From positions 5,864,704-5,928,703 of the forward strand of contig NC_045139.1 in assembly GCF_008831285.2 (NCBI RefSeq): a stretch of DNA of 64,000 nt. The letters are read 5' to 3'. Origin of the DNA: Nymphaea colorata. Its lineage: Eukaryota; Streptophyta; Magnoliopsida; Nymphaeales; Nymphaeaceae. The notes beneath the pieces are model-generated. The model was not told the DNA's origin and made no database searches. It was given only the letters and a program-made list of their open reading frames with translations. Shown here piece by piece: positions 22,751 to 34,659 of the stretch. The first letter of the stretch is position 1; each line of letters begins with the position of its first letter. Made by a program: the position numbers and the translations under genes.

Positions 22751-25700
22751 ATGCCGCTCAGTCAACTCAATCTCCCTTCCTCTTCTTCATCCTCTTCTTC
22801 AGTAAGTTCTTCCGTTTCTTTGCGCTTTCTTTTCTTCGTAAATTTTCGATGATTTTTTAATTCTTTCCGTTCATGTTTAGATTTCATTGATTCCGGGTTC
22901 CGGCTATACGCGGATGACGGCTACATGGTAGAAAAATATCCGGGCCTATAAGTTTTTATAATTGAGTTTTCGTTGGTTTAGGTTCTTGAGCGATTTGGAG
23001 TGTTCATCATTGGATGAACGAAATAGAGGGGAAAGATTTGGGGCTCGGCTAGGTTCCTTCAGTTGTTTGATTGATGTAATTGGTAGTTAATCATGGGGAA
23101 AATAGGTTTTATGTTGGGGTTTCAATGTTGACTGGAGTTGGCTCCTGGTAAAAGCATCCAGTCTGTACTGGACGGTCATCTTGATTGTTGTATTTTGTTT
23201 GTCGCTTATATGTCTGTTAGACTTCTAATTCTCAATGGAGATCGCGTACGTGTCGATTTGGTGATAAAAATGATGATGTTTTTCAAACAATCATGGGATT
23301 TTGTCATCCATGGCGAACGCCTGGAAATGTTGCATGATTTCCTGTTTCTTAATTTTTAAAGGCATTCTTATCCATTTAGCTTATATTTTCCTAGATTATT
23401 GAATGTTTTATGAGTAACACAGTATGTGGACGTGAAATTTTTTTGTTTCTAGAAGATATCTAGTGCTGCTTAATTGCCATTTTAGAAAATTTTCCACTGT
23501 GGTGCATATTCTTGAGTCTTGCAGGGGTTATGAACTTAGGGATTGCCTAGATGCACAACGTTTTGAACTTGTTAGCTTGGATCATGTTTACTGGATGCCA
23601 GCTACTTCTTGGCTAGATGAGAGGATTATTGTACTCTTGGCAATGGAGAGAGAATCATAAGTTACTAACTACTGCAATAAATTGGAGAACATTAGATGGA
23701 AGCCCACTATAATGCATATTCTTGAGTTTTGCAAGGGTATGAACTTCATCTCCTGTATTAAGTGATAATGCTACAACTTGTGGAAATTACGGATCGCCTA
23801 GAAATCTTTTGACACTTGTTAGCTTGACCATGCTTACTGATTGCAAGCCAGCTCCTGAGCTGGACGAGAGGATTATTGTATCCTTAGCAACGGAAAGAAC
23901 CATAAGTTGCTAATTACTACAAGTCTACAATAAATTGCGCAATCCTAGAAGGAGTCCTACTATGGTGCATATTCTTTAATTTTGCAGGGGTATGAACTTC
24001 ATCTCCTATATTAATTGATAATGCTAGGGGTTGCCTATACACTCCACATTTTGATACTTGTTTGCTTGACAATACTTACTCAATGCAAGCCAACTACTTA
24101 GCTAAATGAGAAGATGATTATACTCTTAGCAAGAGAGACCGAACCACGAGTTACTAAATACTGCTATAAACTGGAAAATGTTAAATTTGAATTGGTGAGT
24201 AATTAGACCTTGTTCTGCAATTGATGATTGAGGCAGGATTCAAGAATCAGGTTGGGGCTTGTCAAGGTTCCAAACTACTTTAGCAATGGATGCTTGGGGG
24301 AGTAGATAACGTGGCATTTGCATCTAAGATAGTATTGCTCACTTCCAGCAACTGAAGATTTTCACTTTTCTAGTGTCGCACACTTGATGTTTTCCTTGCT
24401 TGTTTGCCAAACAAATTTGACATGGTTACAGGTGAACCGTGAAATGGGAAGAACGCTGATGGTGATTAGGACCATGACAATGAGTTTTATTGTTCTTCTG
24501 AGTCACGTGCTAGAAGAGACCCAAGAAGTGGGTTAAATGTATTTCTGCTATTAATAGTTCTATAAGAGGGTTCCAGACTCCAGTTTATTGGTGATTGGCT
24601 ATAACTGATAGGGTTTGTCGTTGGGAGCAACAAGCAGTGGGTTATATTTTCTACATTAATTGAGGATGAAATGATAAGGTGAAAAGACCATAAGCTGTTC
24701 AACTTTTGCAAATTGTTCATGATATGTTGTCATTAGTGTTGTCAGAAATTCGATGCAGGTATTAGATGCTTCACGAGCACTGCATGTGATTACCTCAGGG
24801 TCGATCTTTGGATTTTTCTTGCAAAACTTGTTGTAAATGGTGACGATGAAAACCACCCTGCTACAGGTTATACCTTCTGATTTATTCTGCTGTAGATGGT
24901 GGTATATGCTACATTTTTTAGCGTCCTTAGACGTGTTTAGCGACTAGCACATTCATGGTTCTTTGTTCTTTATTTATTGATGAAAGAGACTTATCAAATC
25001 CTTCAGTATTCTTTGAAAAGGGGATATTATTGACGTGCATTGCATTTTAAATGGTGATTCTGGTGGACTAACGTTGCCTTTGTCTCTTGAACAGCAACGG
25101 CAACAAGATGCACATGCTATCACCAATGAGAGTTGTGAAAGCAGATTGTACATTGGTAATCTTGATCAGCGAATATCAGAGTAGGCATATTCTATCTATC
25201 TCATGCATTTGATTGTTTGTTATATTCACATTTATTTGGTCAGCATATGGGTGTTTCCAGCTAGTTTCTAATGATGTATACATGTTGATTGTTGAACGTT
25301 GCAGATCCCAAGTTATTAAAATGTTTTCCTCTTATGGTAAGATAGTTTCTGAGGACTTTCTGTGGCACAGACATGGGCCGAAACGTGGTGAGCCACGTGG
25401 ATTCGCTTTCATCCAGTTCAGTACTAGAGAGGTAAGCTGCTCATTTTCCCTCTCTTTGGTGTCATGGCAATTCCTCATTTCTGTGGTTGAAGTGAGCATG
25501 CAGGAAGCTCAATTGGCCATGGAGAAGATGGATGGAAGACTGGCTTGTGGTCGCCCATTAGTTGTTCGTTTTGCTGGTGAAAAAACCACAGCTGATGCAT
25601 CAAAATCATCTAAAGGTGCTGATGACCTGAAGAAGTCTGGTACTTTTGGTTGCTTTACTTCACATATGAGCCGGTCATCAAAAATAGCAGCGATAAAGAA

Positions 25701-25785
25701 CAAGCTGAAATCTATGGAAGAAGAGAACTGCAGTTCCGTGAAGAAACCAAGGCAAGCTGGCACATCAATAGGTGCCAGGAGATGA
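22751..25785 (+). CDS. RBM18: RBM18-like RNA-binding protein, single RRM, 4 exons
   Basis: Exons: 22751-22801, 25095-25180, 25305-25431, 25504-25785, with GT-AG junctions in phase, giving 181 aa. Exon 1 encodes a serine run (MPLSQLNLPSSSS...) and is the least certain part, because a 2.3-kb intron follows. The RRM spans about residues 34-110, with RNP2 LYIGNL at 35-40 and RNP1 RGFAFIQF at 77-84. The linker with a basic HRHGPKRGEPRG loop and the helix EAQLAMEKMDGRLACGRPLVVRFA match the RBM18 pattern of a single short RRM protein. The C-terminus is lysine/serine-rich (SSKIAAIKNKLKSMEEE) and may be helical. RNA binding is expected from the RNP aromatics; targets are unknown. Confidence 0.85.
23501..24185 (+). 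repeat. Tandem triplication inside intron 1 of the RBM18-like gene
   Basis: Three diverged units start at about 23502, 23712 and 23964 (spacings 210 and 252 bp). Each opens with a GTGCATATTCTT-like block, then GGGTATGAACTT, GATTGCCTAGA-like, GCTTGACCATGCTTACT-like, a GATGAGAGGATTATTGTACTC-like block, and a CATAAGTTACTAA...ATAAATTGG-like block. Units 2 and 3 share an insert (TTCATCTCCT...GATAATGCT) that unit 1 lacks, so they are closer relatives or unit 1 lost it. The units are not coding in any consistent frame. Confidence 0.8.
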
Positions 25786-28040
25786 GAAACTACCTCAAAG
25801 GTCGCAAGAGTTTTTGTAGTGTAACCCGCCTACAGCACTCTTTTTCATTGATGTAGTGCTGCTGTAACTTCTGTGATTAATGATCCAGGTTTGCACCTGC
25901 CAAGGGCCCAAGGTAGCACACCCATTTATGTAACAGTGACAGATTATATTTACATGGGATTATCTTGTCAGAATTTCAATTGTACATTTTCCCACCAATG
26001 GTTTCTGCTTCCTGTGTTGAAATTCGGATTTATTCATTGCTCTATCTAAGCCACTATTTGCTCTTCGTGTAATCGATTCAACGTTCTTCCTTCTGGAGGA
26101 AGCAAATTTTTTCGTTTAAAGGAAGCAAAATTTTTCGTTTAATGTGTATCACTAGCAGATCAGCTTGACTGTTCGATAGTATTTTTACGATATGCATTTA
26201 TGTGTTCGTCTCATTCAAGTCATTGTTTTAGCAATGTCACCATATTCGAGTTTTAGAGTCATCAGTTGTGTGCTAATCAACAATTTGGCTATAGAATTGC
26301 AGTGACTTGAGTGTAGATTGGCAGCTTCAAGTTGATGTAGTGGGCGACTTGATCTTTTCTTTTTCATAGTGTCAGAAATGTTGGCATCAAATAGCAGCAG
26401 GCAAGGAGGCTGGCAGCTAATTGTTTGTCTGTTTTTTTTTTACTGCTCACAAAGGAGAGGGAGAGAGAGAGACTCGGTCATAAGATTCCTATGTCTGTTT
26501 AGTGACGGCATGTATTAATAAGATGTGTAGCTTGTCTGCGCGGAACATGTGGGCGCGAACTTAAAAATGATTTATCTGAACCAATGGTTTTGAATCTTAT
26601 TCCATGGGCTCTCCTACCATTTCGTACGGAGAGGACTTCGTTTTATAGACAATCTTTTTCTTGATTAACCTAATATTAGTCTCAGATCTCTTCTTTTCTT
26701 TTTCTTAACTACGCAGAGAAAATGCACATGAGAATGGATCCCTGGACTGCATCATGGTTGCCATCCCTGCAGTGTAGAGCTCCATGGATGCCACTTGCCC
26801 CAACAAAACTCCTTCAGGTGCAACCTTGTTGGGTTTTAGGCAGGAACCCCTCTCTCTGCAATGTACGCTCCACGTGAGAGGATTCCTGCTCGGTGTCGGA
26901 TGGATACAACTCCTCCATCCAGGAGCACGGACCCTGTGGGAAGAAAACGCGTGTCCTTGACCATGGAATTCCTATCATTTCCTTAAATATGAGTTTTCTA
27001 AACTAAAGGAGCTGGAGTTTTGGAAAGTGTTCGAATGGGATTTTTCGTGATCAGGGAAGAACGAAAAGAAGGACACACAATTATGGAATAGCCACTGCAC
27101 CTCTTTTCCGCCGGAGACTAATTGCATCTTGAACTGCCCACTGGATATCAGCCTCAAGATGTTACCCTCTGCACTGTGAAAATCAGCTTGATCCGAGTGG
27201 CGGAAGCCCTGAACTGACGCCTGCTGATGAAGCGGGAAAATTGAACTTCGTTCTTCTGAATACTGGAGCTTAATTCCATCCACTTATTTCCCTGATTTCT
27301 GCCAAGACCAGTCTTGCAAACATCTTCATTGTTCAGCAACAGACTTGCAGGTGTGCATCATTGGATCAAATTGTGGTCGCAAAGAACATGAACACCGTGA
27401 CTTTTGAGTGGATTATTGTGGGCAACCTGGTTTGATCATATATTTATGCCATAAGATTGTAATAGCTAAGGGGAAACCTGCATCGAAGCCATGACATGGC
27501 CACACCCTGGTCGCACATGGGGATCTATGTTTGTCAAAAATTTGGCCCTGATGTTTCCAGAAAACAGGTCATGGTAGACAAGCTTGCTTGTTCCTGCATG
27601 TTGGCACACCAAGCTTGACAGACCCTGCTCTTGTGCAGACAGAACAGCTAGGCGTGAGGAGACACGAGACAGAATCAAGTCAATGGCTCAATATATGATG
27701 AATTTAGAATTTTAAATCATATAATCTAATCTGTGATTCAGAACCTGTGAAGCAAAATCATCTCCTTGCACCAACTGTTTTTCGCTTGCGAGTTTTATTG
27801 AATTCAACATTGCATCTGAAATCGTACAATTAATCAGCTGGCTTCCTCTCTACCTAATGGCATCCTGTCCATATAGGGACATAACAGCAAGGATGTAGCC
27901 GCTCTTTCAGGAAAACGATTAGAAACATTGAAGTTTGAAATCTTTTGAAGTTTGCAGTTCATTCCAACAACAGCTAATGATTTTAAGACCCACTTGTAGT
28001 TTCCAGTTTATCTCAACATAGATGCCTAGTTTATTGCCCC
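25786..28040. other. 3' flank of RBM18-like gene and intergenic DNA
   Basis: The first part is probably 3' untranslated sequence. A GA-rich run lies at 26456-26471. Around 26755-26960 is a segment with short inverted words, such as GGATGGA...TCCATCC at about 26898-26921. Minus-strand frames at 26975-27283 and 27466-27678 show no recognisable domain, and I do not call them genes. Confidence 0.45.
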
Positions 28041-28210
28041 AGGGGGCGTAGTGTAGTTGGTTGGACTGACAGGTTGAAGAAAGTGCAGTCGTTAGTTTGA
28101 TTCTTGTGTATGCTACTCTTTGGATCGCAAACAATGGATGCGCTACCCAAGTCCCGAAGCAGCCCTGTACCCTGAAGGCAGAGGCAAAGGAAGAAGGGCT
28201 TTGGCCAAAA
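28041..28210 (+). mobile_element. tRNA-derived SINE relic (copy 1)
   Basis: GGGGGCGTAGTGTAGTTGGTTGGAC resembles a tRNA-like head with an A box (TAGTGTAGTTGGT), and GTTAGTTTGATTCT about 30 bp on resembles a B box. The following body (GCTACTCTTTGGATCGCAAACAATGG... to GGGCTTTGGCC) aligns in order with a second copy at 29182. This head-body arrangement is that of plant Pol III SINEs. Tail and target duplication are not clear. Confidence 0.6.
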
Positions 28211-29181
28211 ACCTGAATATTATATTCTTGGATTTGGTACTAATGCATGTGCTGAAGGGGCGCTCTTGTTTTCGTTTGACATGACCCAGGGATGCAGGAT
28301 CTCAAATGAAGGAAATGAAGCTGACACATTTGCTAGGTTGCCCCTCCTTAGCATATCAAATTGCAATTCTTAATAACATAAAAGAAAGTCATGCATATGA
28401 TCTAGTTAATCAAAAGGAAATATTTAAATACGTATGCCCAGAAAAAATGTCTACACTTTTTTTTTTTTTTTGGAAAACTGACTATACATATGTAATCTTC
28501 ATGTCTTAAGATCCTAACTACAAACAGAAATAGTTTTTTCACAATTGAAAAATGGGCAGTCTAAGCTTCCTAGCAATATCAATCTAGACAACGGGAAAAA
28601 CATGGTTTTATATCATTTACTAGGTTGTTGGACATGAAATTGTACTAAATAAAAAACACAATATATCGAAATTAAAGGTTGAAAAATCATGATTTTATGT
28701 GAAAAAATACGAGTTACCCGAAAAAGAAAAAAAAAATCTTGTTGCACCTGTTTCATTAAATCAAGTGATCAAATAGTTCTCTTTAAACATAAGACAGACA
28801 ATGGCACATCGAAACTTAAAGAAACACTTATGTTTAGGTATCTTCCATCTTGTCAACCAGTTGTTGTGAAGTCAAACAATTAAATTTGTCTCTCTTCTCA
28901 TGAATGTCTATCCATAAATAAAAAACTGAAAAAATAATTTTTAAAAATTCAATGGAATGAAAGCCCAACCTTTTTATCTGGTATTGTCTCAAGAGAATCG
29001 CCTTAGAAAATATGTGTCCGTGTTGGTAAATGACAATGAAAGTGGTTAGTGTGCGATATTTGTAATTTTGTGAAGGGCTGGGCCAGATGGTATGGACCAT
29101 GGAAGCGTTCCGACTTTTGAACAAACGGAAAATTGCAAATGATGCTGCTTCGATCCATTTATTACACTCTTCTAATTAAAT
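28211..29181. other. Intergenic DNA between the SINE relics
   Basis: AT-rich, with a T-run near 28460. Short frames only; no recognisable product or structured repeat. Confidence 0.5.
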
Positions 29182-29393
29182 AAGTGTAGTTAGTCGGACT
29201 AGTGAGTTGGTAAAAGTCTGGTCGTCAGTTCAATTTCTATGAGCACTATTCTTATTGTAAATGATAGATGATCAATACTCTAGTTGATGGGCGTCCCCCG
29301 CCTCTCACCTAAATCCTGAACCAACTCTTGAACTCGGGGGCTAGTGAAAAAGGGGAGGGGCTTTGACCTATTTAGATATTCCTCCCTTCTCCT

Positions 29394-29431
<38 letters not shown>
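29182..29431 (+). mobile_element. tRNA-derived SINE relic (copy 2) ending in a CT run
   Basis: AAGTGTAGTTAGTCGGACTAG and GTCGTCAGTTCAATTTC correspond to the A and B boxes of copy 1 at 28041. The body, ACTATTCTTATTGTAAATGAT...GGGGAGGGGCTTTGACC, aligns in the same order. The copy is followed by TTCTCCTCTTTT and a pure (CT)16 tract at 29399-29430. It is more diverged than copy 1. Confidence 0.55.
29399..29430. repeat. (CT)n microsatellite
   Basis: Sixteen uninterrupted CT units, directly 3' of a SINE relic. Confidence 0.95.
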
Positions 29432-31471
29432 GTTTTTTGGGCTTGGGTAAGCTCTTGGCAGTACTGAGTTTGGTCTAGTCTAATCAGACCTAGACCCCAT
29501 TTGGGGCTGATGATCTCGCCGATCTAACTAGGTCTAGTCTACTGGGATGAATCTCTACTCGAACTTAATGCAATACTTTTAGTAGGATCTGAATCCAAGT
29601 ATCAGTTCTATTGCTGAATACTAAAGGAAAATCAAGATGAACTTTATGTGCAGTATTTGCCCAAGTTTGGGCTGGAAAGCAAGCTAACTGTGGGCCGGAA
29701 TCTGTTTGAATGCTGCAAAAATGTTTCTAGATCACTTTGACCTGCCTAGCAGTTAGGGAAAAACCTAAACTTGACTGCGCAACAAAAGAAAATTGGAATT
29801 TCAAACTATGCAAAGTTGAAAAACTTTTAGGATGCATTAATGGTTTCATAAATATCCACAGCAACCCATCAAACAAGCCGCACGAATGGATATTTATGTG
29901 TTGAAACTTGACTGGTAAATGTTACTACAGCAACCTGAGACTGAGCTCATGCTCATAGAATGAGCCGAGATCGTTTCGTGCAGCATTCATTGTTTCAAGA
30001 TTAAAGACAACCTAAACTTGTTAGGACAGCCGAAACCAACTTGTTTGAAATTGTAGAACTTTGGCCCTTGTTTGTTGGCTTGCTAATGAATTCGCTGAAA
30101 CTAGTTTGTTTGTCTACGTATTATTAAATATTGGTGTGTGTCGACTCGTCGTATCAGCCGATCCGCATTGTATCGGTCCGTCGCGGCAATGAGGCAGTGG
30201 CTCTGTGGCTGATTCAGGCCTTTAGAAAGAAATAATCCAATACAAGGCTGATTCGGCCTACACACACCGGCACGAAACGAATCGGTTTTCAAAATTCACG
30301 ATACAAGTCGGAAATCACGATTTGTGACATTGTTTTCTTTGTTAACCCAGCTTGATCCGAATCGAGCCGAGTCGAGCTGAGCCGAGCCATGAGCAGCTTG
30401 GCTTGTCTTCCAGCACCTACTTCTAAATGGATAAGGATTGACTTGAAACAAACTATAGAGGTCTAACCCTACCATACAGCTTCAGCCCTTGCCAGCCTGA
30501 TCATTCAGTCCTAAAAGAAAAAAAAAATAAGTTCACATGTTTTTGTTGTATACGTTACAAGGCTCCAAAACCAGCATTCAATTACTCCTTAATGAATTGA
30601 TGAAGCGCTTTCAGATTTTGTCCGCCGCGGCGCCGCTTCTTCAGAAAATTCAAATACAAGGGGCGCAGCATCTAAAGCTCCGCAGGTTGACCATAGATCT
30701 TTGATCACCCACGGCCGAGATTCAACGGCTCATATTCAGTCAAAAGGTGCAGATATTTGAACACCAACGGCTGAGATTTAGCAGCATATATTCAGTCAAA
30801 AAGATGGGCTCCCTGTGGCACCATTTACTCTGTTATAGCACATCAAACAGCAAGGTCAGGGCCCTTTGTGGATAAATTATTGAAATATAGTTTTAAATAT
30901 CTCTTGGCGACCTTGTCTTTGAATGATAAGATTTAAAAATCTTGGCGAGAACAAATGGTTCAATGCTTTAAGGGCCAAATCGTGAGAAATACGTGAGAAA
31001 AGAGGTGTTGTTTCAGTATCATGATGGTAATGCAATATTTTTGAATGCAGTCATTCTTGTTCGAATTTTTTCCTGGCTTCTGAAAATCTCGTGACAAGAA
31101 CCTGAATGATCAGAAATATATGCAGATTCCTGTGACTGCCGTTTTCATTTACAAATTTATGTTGTTAATGCACCAAAGAGTTACAACAAGAAGGCATGCA
31201 AGAAACATAAATAAAAAGATGCAATTCTCAATTATTTTCTTTTCTCAAGCTTAAAAAATTGAGATTGATAATGGTAGATCCTGCATGTACTTTGTTTTAC
31301 AATACGTACTTGGTTTCCCTTGGCACAGTAAAAGGGAATCTATACATTAAAGTGTGACAGACAAGATCGGGCTGGCGTGTTCCCTACATTGGTGGCTCTT
31401 GGTTTTGAATAAACCAAGACCATGTCAGCCCTCCCATTTTTTAAAACTGGATAGATTCGTTCAACTCTAAC
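29432..31471. other. Intergenic DNA
   Basis: No gene recognised. Around 30130-30390 is a GC-richer degenerate repeat with words such as GTATCAGCCGATCCGCATTGTATCGG and GAGCCGAGTCGAGC; similar words (TATCGGTTCGCATCGACCCATATC) recur near 59339. These are probably fragments of a dispersed repeat. Two copies of an ACGGC(C/T)GAGATT(C/T)A block with TATTCAGTCAAAA lie at about 30711-30801. Confidence 0.45.
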
Positions 31472-31479
31472 TATAAATA
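31472..31479 (+). promoter_or_regulatory. TATA box of the small peptide gene
   Basis: TATAAATA lies 126 bp upstream of the ATG at 31598. A start of transcription near 31503 would exclude the in-frame ATG at 31484 and favour 31598. Confidence 0.6.
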
Positions 31480-31597
31480 CAAGATGAGGTCAGGTCTCCT
31501 CACTCATAGCAGCAATCTTCTTCTTCTTTCTTCCAAACAGAGGAGCAGTAAAGAGAAAAGGAGAGCGGTCTTCGCAGTTCTGAATCAGAGAGCGAAG

Positions 31598-31798
31598 ATG
31601 AATACCAAGGTGTGTGCTGATCATGCTACTTTTGCCTCGATGAGGAGTGCTCATCACAGCAGCCAGGTCTTCAAGGGGGCTTTCGAGAGCAGAAGGCCTA
31701 TACCCAAGAGAGGCCAGGTGAAGTCTAAAATCGCAGCAAGTGCTTTCCATTCAATCGTGTCTGCATTTACGAGAGGACGTGCGGATCGCCATTGTTGA
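31598..31798 (+). CDS. Small basic protein of 66 aa, unrecognised
   Basis: ATG 31598 (MNTKVCADHATF) to stop 31796-31798, one exon. The frame stays open back to 31484, but the TATA box at 31472 puts that ATG before the likely transcription start. The product is basic and contains a FESRRPIPKRGQVKSKI stretch followed by an amphipathic SAFHSIVSAF segment. From memory, a Pro-x-Pro-Lys-Arg-Gly-x-Val-Lys core occurs in small uncharacterised plant proteins, but I cannot name the family. There is no signal peptide or membrane helix. The combination of TATA box, leader and downstream AT-rich 3' region supports a real gene; its function is unknown. Confidence 0.55.
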   Translation: MNTKVCADHATFASMRSAHHSSQVFKGAFESRRPIPKRGQVKSKIAASAFHSIVSAFTRGRADRHC

Positions 31799-34415
31799 AG
31801 AGACAAAAGGGCAGAATTACAGACAACAGATCCTCTTCAAATGTACCATACCTCGGAGTCACATTTTTGTATAGAATAGAACATTTTCTGTTCTTTTCAT
31901 CTCTTATTTCTTTCCTTTTTTTTTGACCTACTTTCGGTTTCATGGAATCTGACCTTGTACCTTTTGTGGAAGAGAAAACAAGAAGTGTTCACTTTTATTC
32001 TCTGTTTTGAAAAATATTCTGTTCTGTTTCTACGCGATCATCTCCGCTGCCGGAACTTGCCATTTTTGTTTTGATTTTCAAGCATAAATCATCTCTAGTG
32101 CAGCTTACACGTGAATATAGGCTTAAACTTGTCGGTGCACCTTTCTTTTTCCCTTTCAACAGGTTTTTACTTTCCGAAATGATCATTTGTCTTGGCTTGC
32201 GTGAAATTTCACATCAAAACTCAAACTTAAGATAAACAGATCCAACGAAAAGCACCTAATAACTCTTAATATCATCGTAGGGACATGGCCATTGTTCGAA
32301 TAACCAGTTCAGCAGATGTCAGGCAGTTGATTCAGACATTGATAAGGCTCAAGAAAAGCTGGTCGAACCGACCTTTGGCTGTTTGAGAACTTCTCTTTAA
32401 GTTCGGAAAATTTTCTGCTGTACTCCACTCGCCATGCCTGTGGACCATTTAGATCATGAACAGCTAAATGGGATTACAGTAGATGAAGGCAACCTAAGAG
32501 AGCAGATGTAAAACTCTGCAATTCCCTTTATAAGATACACAAAGGCCAAAGTTTTGCTTTGCAAGGAGAGATAGCCGTGGGAATCGAACCATGACTGGCA
32601 GCTCAACTGAAGTCCAAACCTTCCGGTTTAATTGGTTCTGATATCAGATTTTAATCAATGCTTGGGCTTATTTCGTTGTAACTTGTAAGGAAGCAAGTTT
32701 ATGTTTATGTGAACCAACCAAAACCTCTTTTGGGTGAGCAGGAGTATTTCATCCTAACAGTATACCATCAACTTGGTATCACACCCCATCGTATGTGGCA
32801 CATAGGCATATAGTAGCATCCACATGAATCCAACTAACGGGAGGGATTTCACCCGTTTATACCCCCGTCCTGCTGTCTACACTGTACCGCAGATGGTGTT
32901 TGATAGAAAAATCATTTAAATGGAACGATCAAACGGCCTCTGAGGATCAAATGGGCGCTTTACTTAGCCTGTGAGCATAGGCTGCCATATCAAAATAGAT
33001 TGCAACGTATCAACTTCCTTATCTCTTCTTCGGATGCAAGCATTGGGCTAATGTGGTTATTAAGGATTTGGTTCTGCATGACGGGTCTCGTTTCGCACGA
33101 AGCAATATAAATTTACCATATGGTCAGCGTTTACAGAACAGATGTTGGTGATGGTCTCGGGACATAGTCAGCAAGAAGTTGAAAGATGGATGAAATATGA
33201 TCCGTTTACTGATCCATGGGCGCTCAAAAGGTAAGTTTGGATTTACTACCCGTATGCTAATTTAAGTACAAGCAAGACAAGAAGAATAGGAGCGGTTTTA
33301 AGCAACGGACATTTTTAGTTAGATTTTCTGGGAAATACTTGACTCGCATGACAGCAACTGGAGAACAAAGCCCTTACTTACTGCATCAAGAAAATTAGTA
33401 TACCTCGTTAAGTCGTTCGGGTTTTCTCTTACTGAAAGTTTGGAGAAGAGCCTTAAGAAACGCCCTTTGAAGGAATGAACTCACTGCTCTAAAAGTTTTG
33501 AGCAGATTTCTAGTAGTATCATTCCTTTGACCTGCGTTGGGGAAGAGGCTCTCCCAGCCAACACTGTCGAATTTTTGCTTAATCCAATGCACTGATCTGT
33601 TTTCTTTTTGTGGCCTCTCATGGCCGTGCTGCTTATCGCTGAACAGAGCATCTCTTATCTGCAATTAGTCCATTTGGTTAGTTTGCGTTTTGTACGGCTC
33701 ATATTAAAGGTTTGAGAGGCCTTCCTCCCAACAGGTTTGCATCGGAACACCATTAGTCTTAAATCCTTCTAGTCTACAACTTACCCACCAAACTTACATC
33801 TCTTTTAACCATGTATCTTTCGAAATTCCACCTTTATTCTTATGATCGGAGATTACACACCTTCAATCCTTTCCGTCTTAGGATGATAACTGATTTCTTT
33901 CCAAATATGGATTCCCTAATGGGACATACTCTACAAAGAGCTTAGATAGATTAAAAAGCGCCAACACTGACCCTAGACTCCACACACATTTCTTAAATGG
34001 ATAGAACTGTGAGATTTAATGACATCTAAGTTCGAATCTCAAACTGCGGTTGGCAGACCAGACTTTCAAATTGCCTAAGGTCAAGAGTTTCCATGACTTG
34101 GTAGGTACATGCCTAGCTGCAGCTTGCCACAAGGAACAAAGGTAGTGCAAAGGATGTGACTGTGAGGCAATTGTTCAATACATGCATCAAATTTATTATT
34201 GCTCGTCCCATGTTAAATCAGGCCAAACTTAGGAAGAACATGCATTGATGCATGTAAACATATACACACTTTGATTATCTTCGAACTTTAACAAACAGGT
34301 GGCGGCCCTCATGGTCTATTGTCTCAACTATGTACACAGAAAAGTAAGGATGGTCTATGCATAACACGTCCAAAACTGGTTAAAAAGATCTAGTAAGTGA
34401 AAGCATTAGCATGTT
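31799..34415. other. Intergenic DNA
   Basis: No gene recognised. On the minus strand near 32590-32670 there is a GGTTCGATTCC (tRNA B-box-like) word and a TGATATCAGAACC word, probably from an old mobile element. Scattered short frames on both strands carry no identifiable domain. Confidence 0.45.
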
Positions 34416-34616
34416 TTAGTTGTCACCTCCGTCACTGCCTGAACATATTTCCAGCAGAGAAAGAACAACTAGAGGCCCAAGAAAGGGAGAAGGTGGTGGC
34501 TTGCTGAAGGCAACAATAGGTTCAGATTTGTCATCCCGCAATGGAGCATTGTCATTTGCAACAGGGCCTTCTCCAACATGTTTATCTCCTGGTTTTCTTG
34601 CAGACGAAGTTACCAT
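34416..34616 (-). CDS. Small minus-strand ORF, 66 aa, possible last exon of a conserved gene
   Basis: The minus-strand frame from ATG 34616 (MVTSSARKPGDKH) ends at 34416 and encodes a hydrophilic N-terminus, then KPPPSPFLGPLVVLSLLE, a hydrophobic patch, and an acidic/glycine end. Just upstream on the minus strand is a long pyrimidine tract ending TGGCTTCAAG (acceptor at about 34657), typical of a 3' splice site, so the exon may begin at 34656. A good donor, GATTCAG/GTAGTC, lies at about 36977 on the minus strand, so a non-coding first exon at about 36978-37130 is possible. I do not recognise the family with certainty. It could also be a chance frame. Confidence 0.4.
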   Translation of the reverse strand: MVTSSARKPGDKHVGEGPVANDNAPLRDDKSEPIVAFSKPPPSPFLGPLVVLSLLEICSGSDGGDN

Positions 34617-34659
34617 GCCTCCTGTTACAAGTTTCGATTGTATTAAATGTTTATAACTT

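Noticed and set aside
26975-27678. Minus-strand frames of 102 and 70 codons
   Set aside because: No domain, no convincing splice sites linking them, and no promoter signal recognised.
32580-32670. Possible tRNA gene or SINE on the minus strand
   Set aside because: Only a B-box-like GGTTCGATTCC is present; no A box, acceptor pairing or cloverleaf could be built around it.
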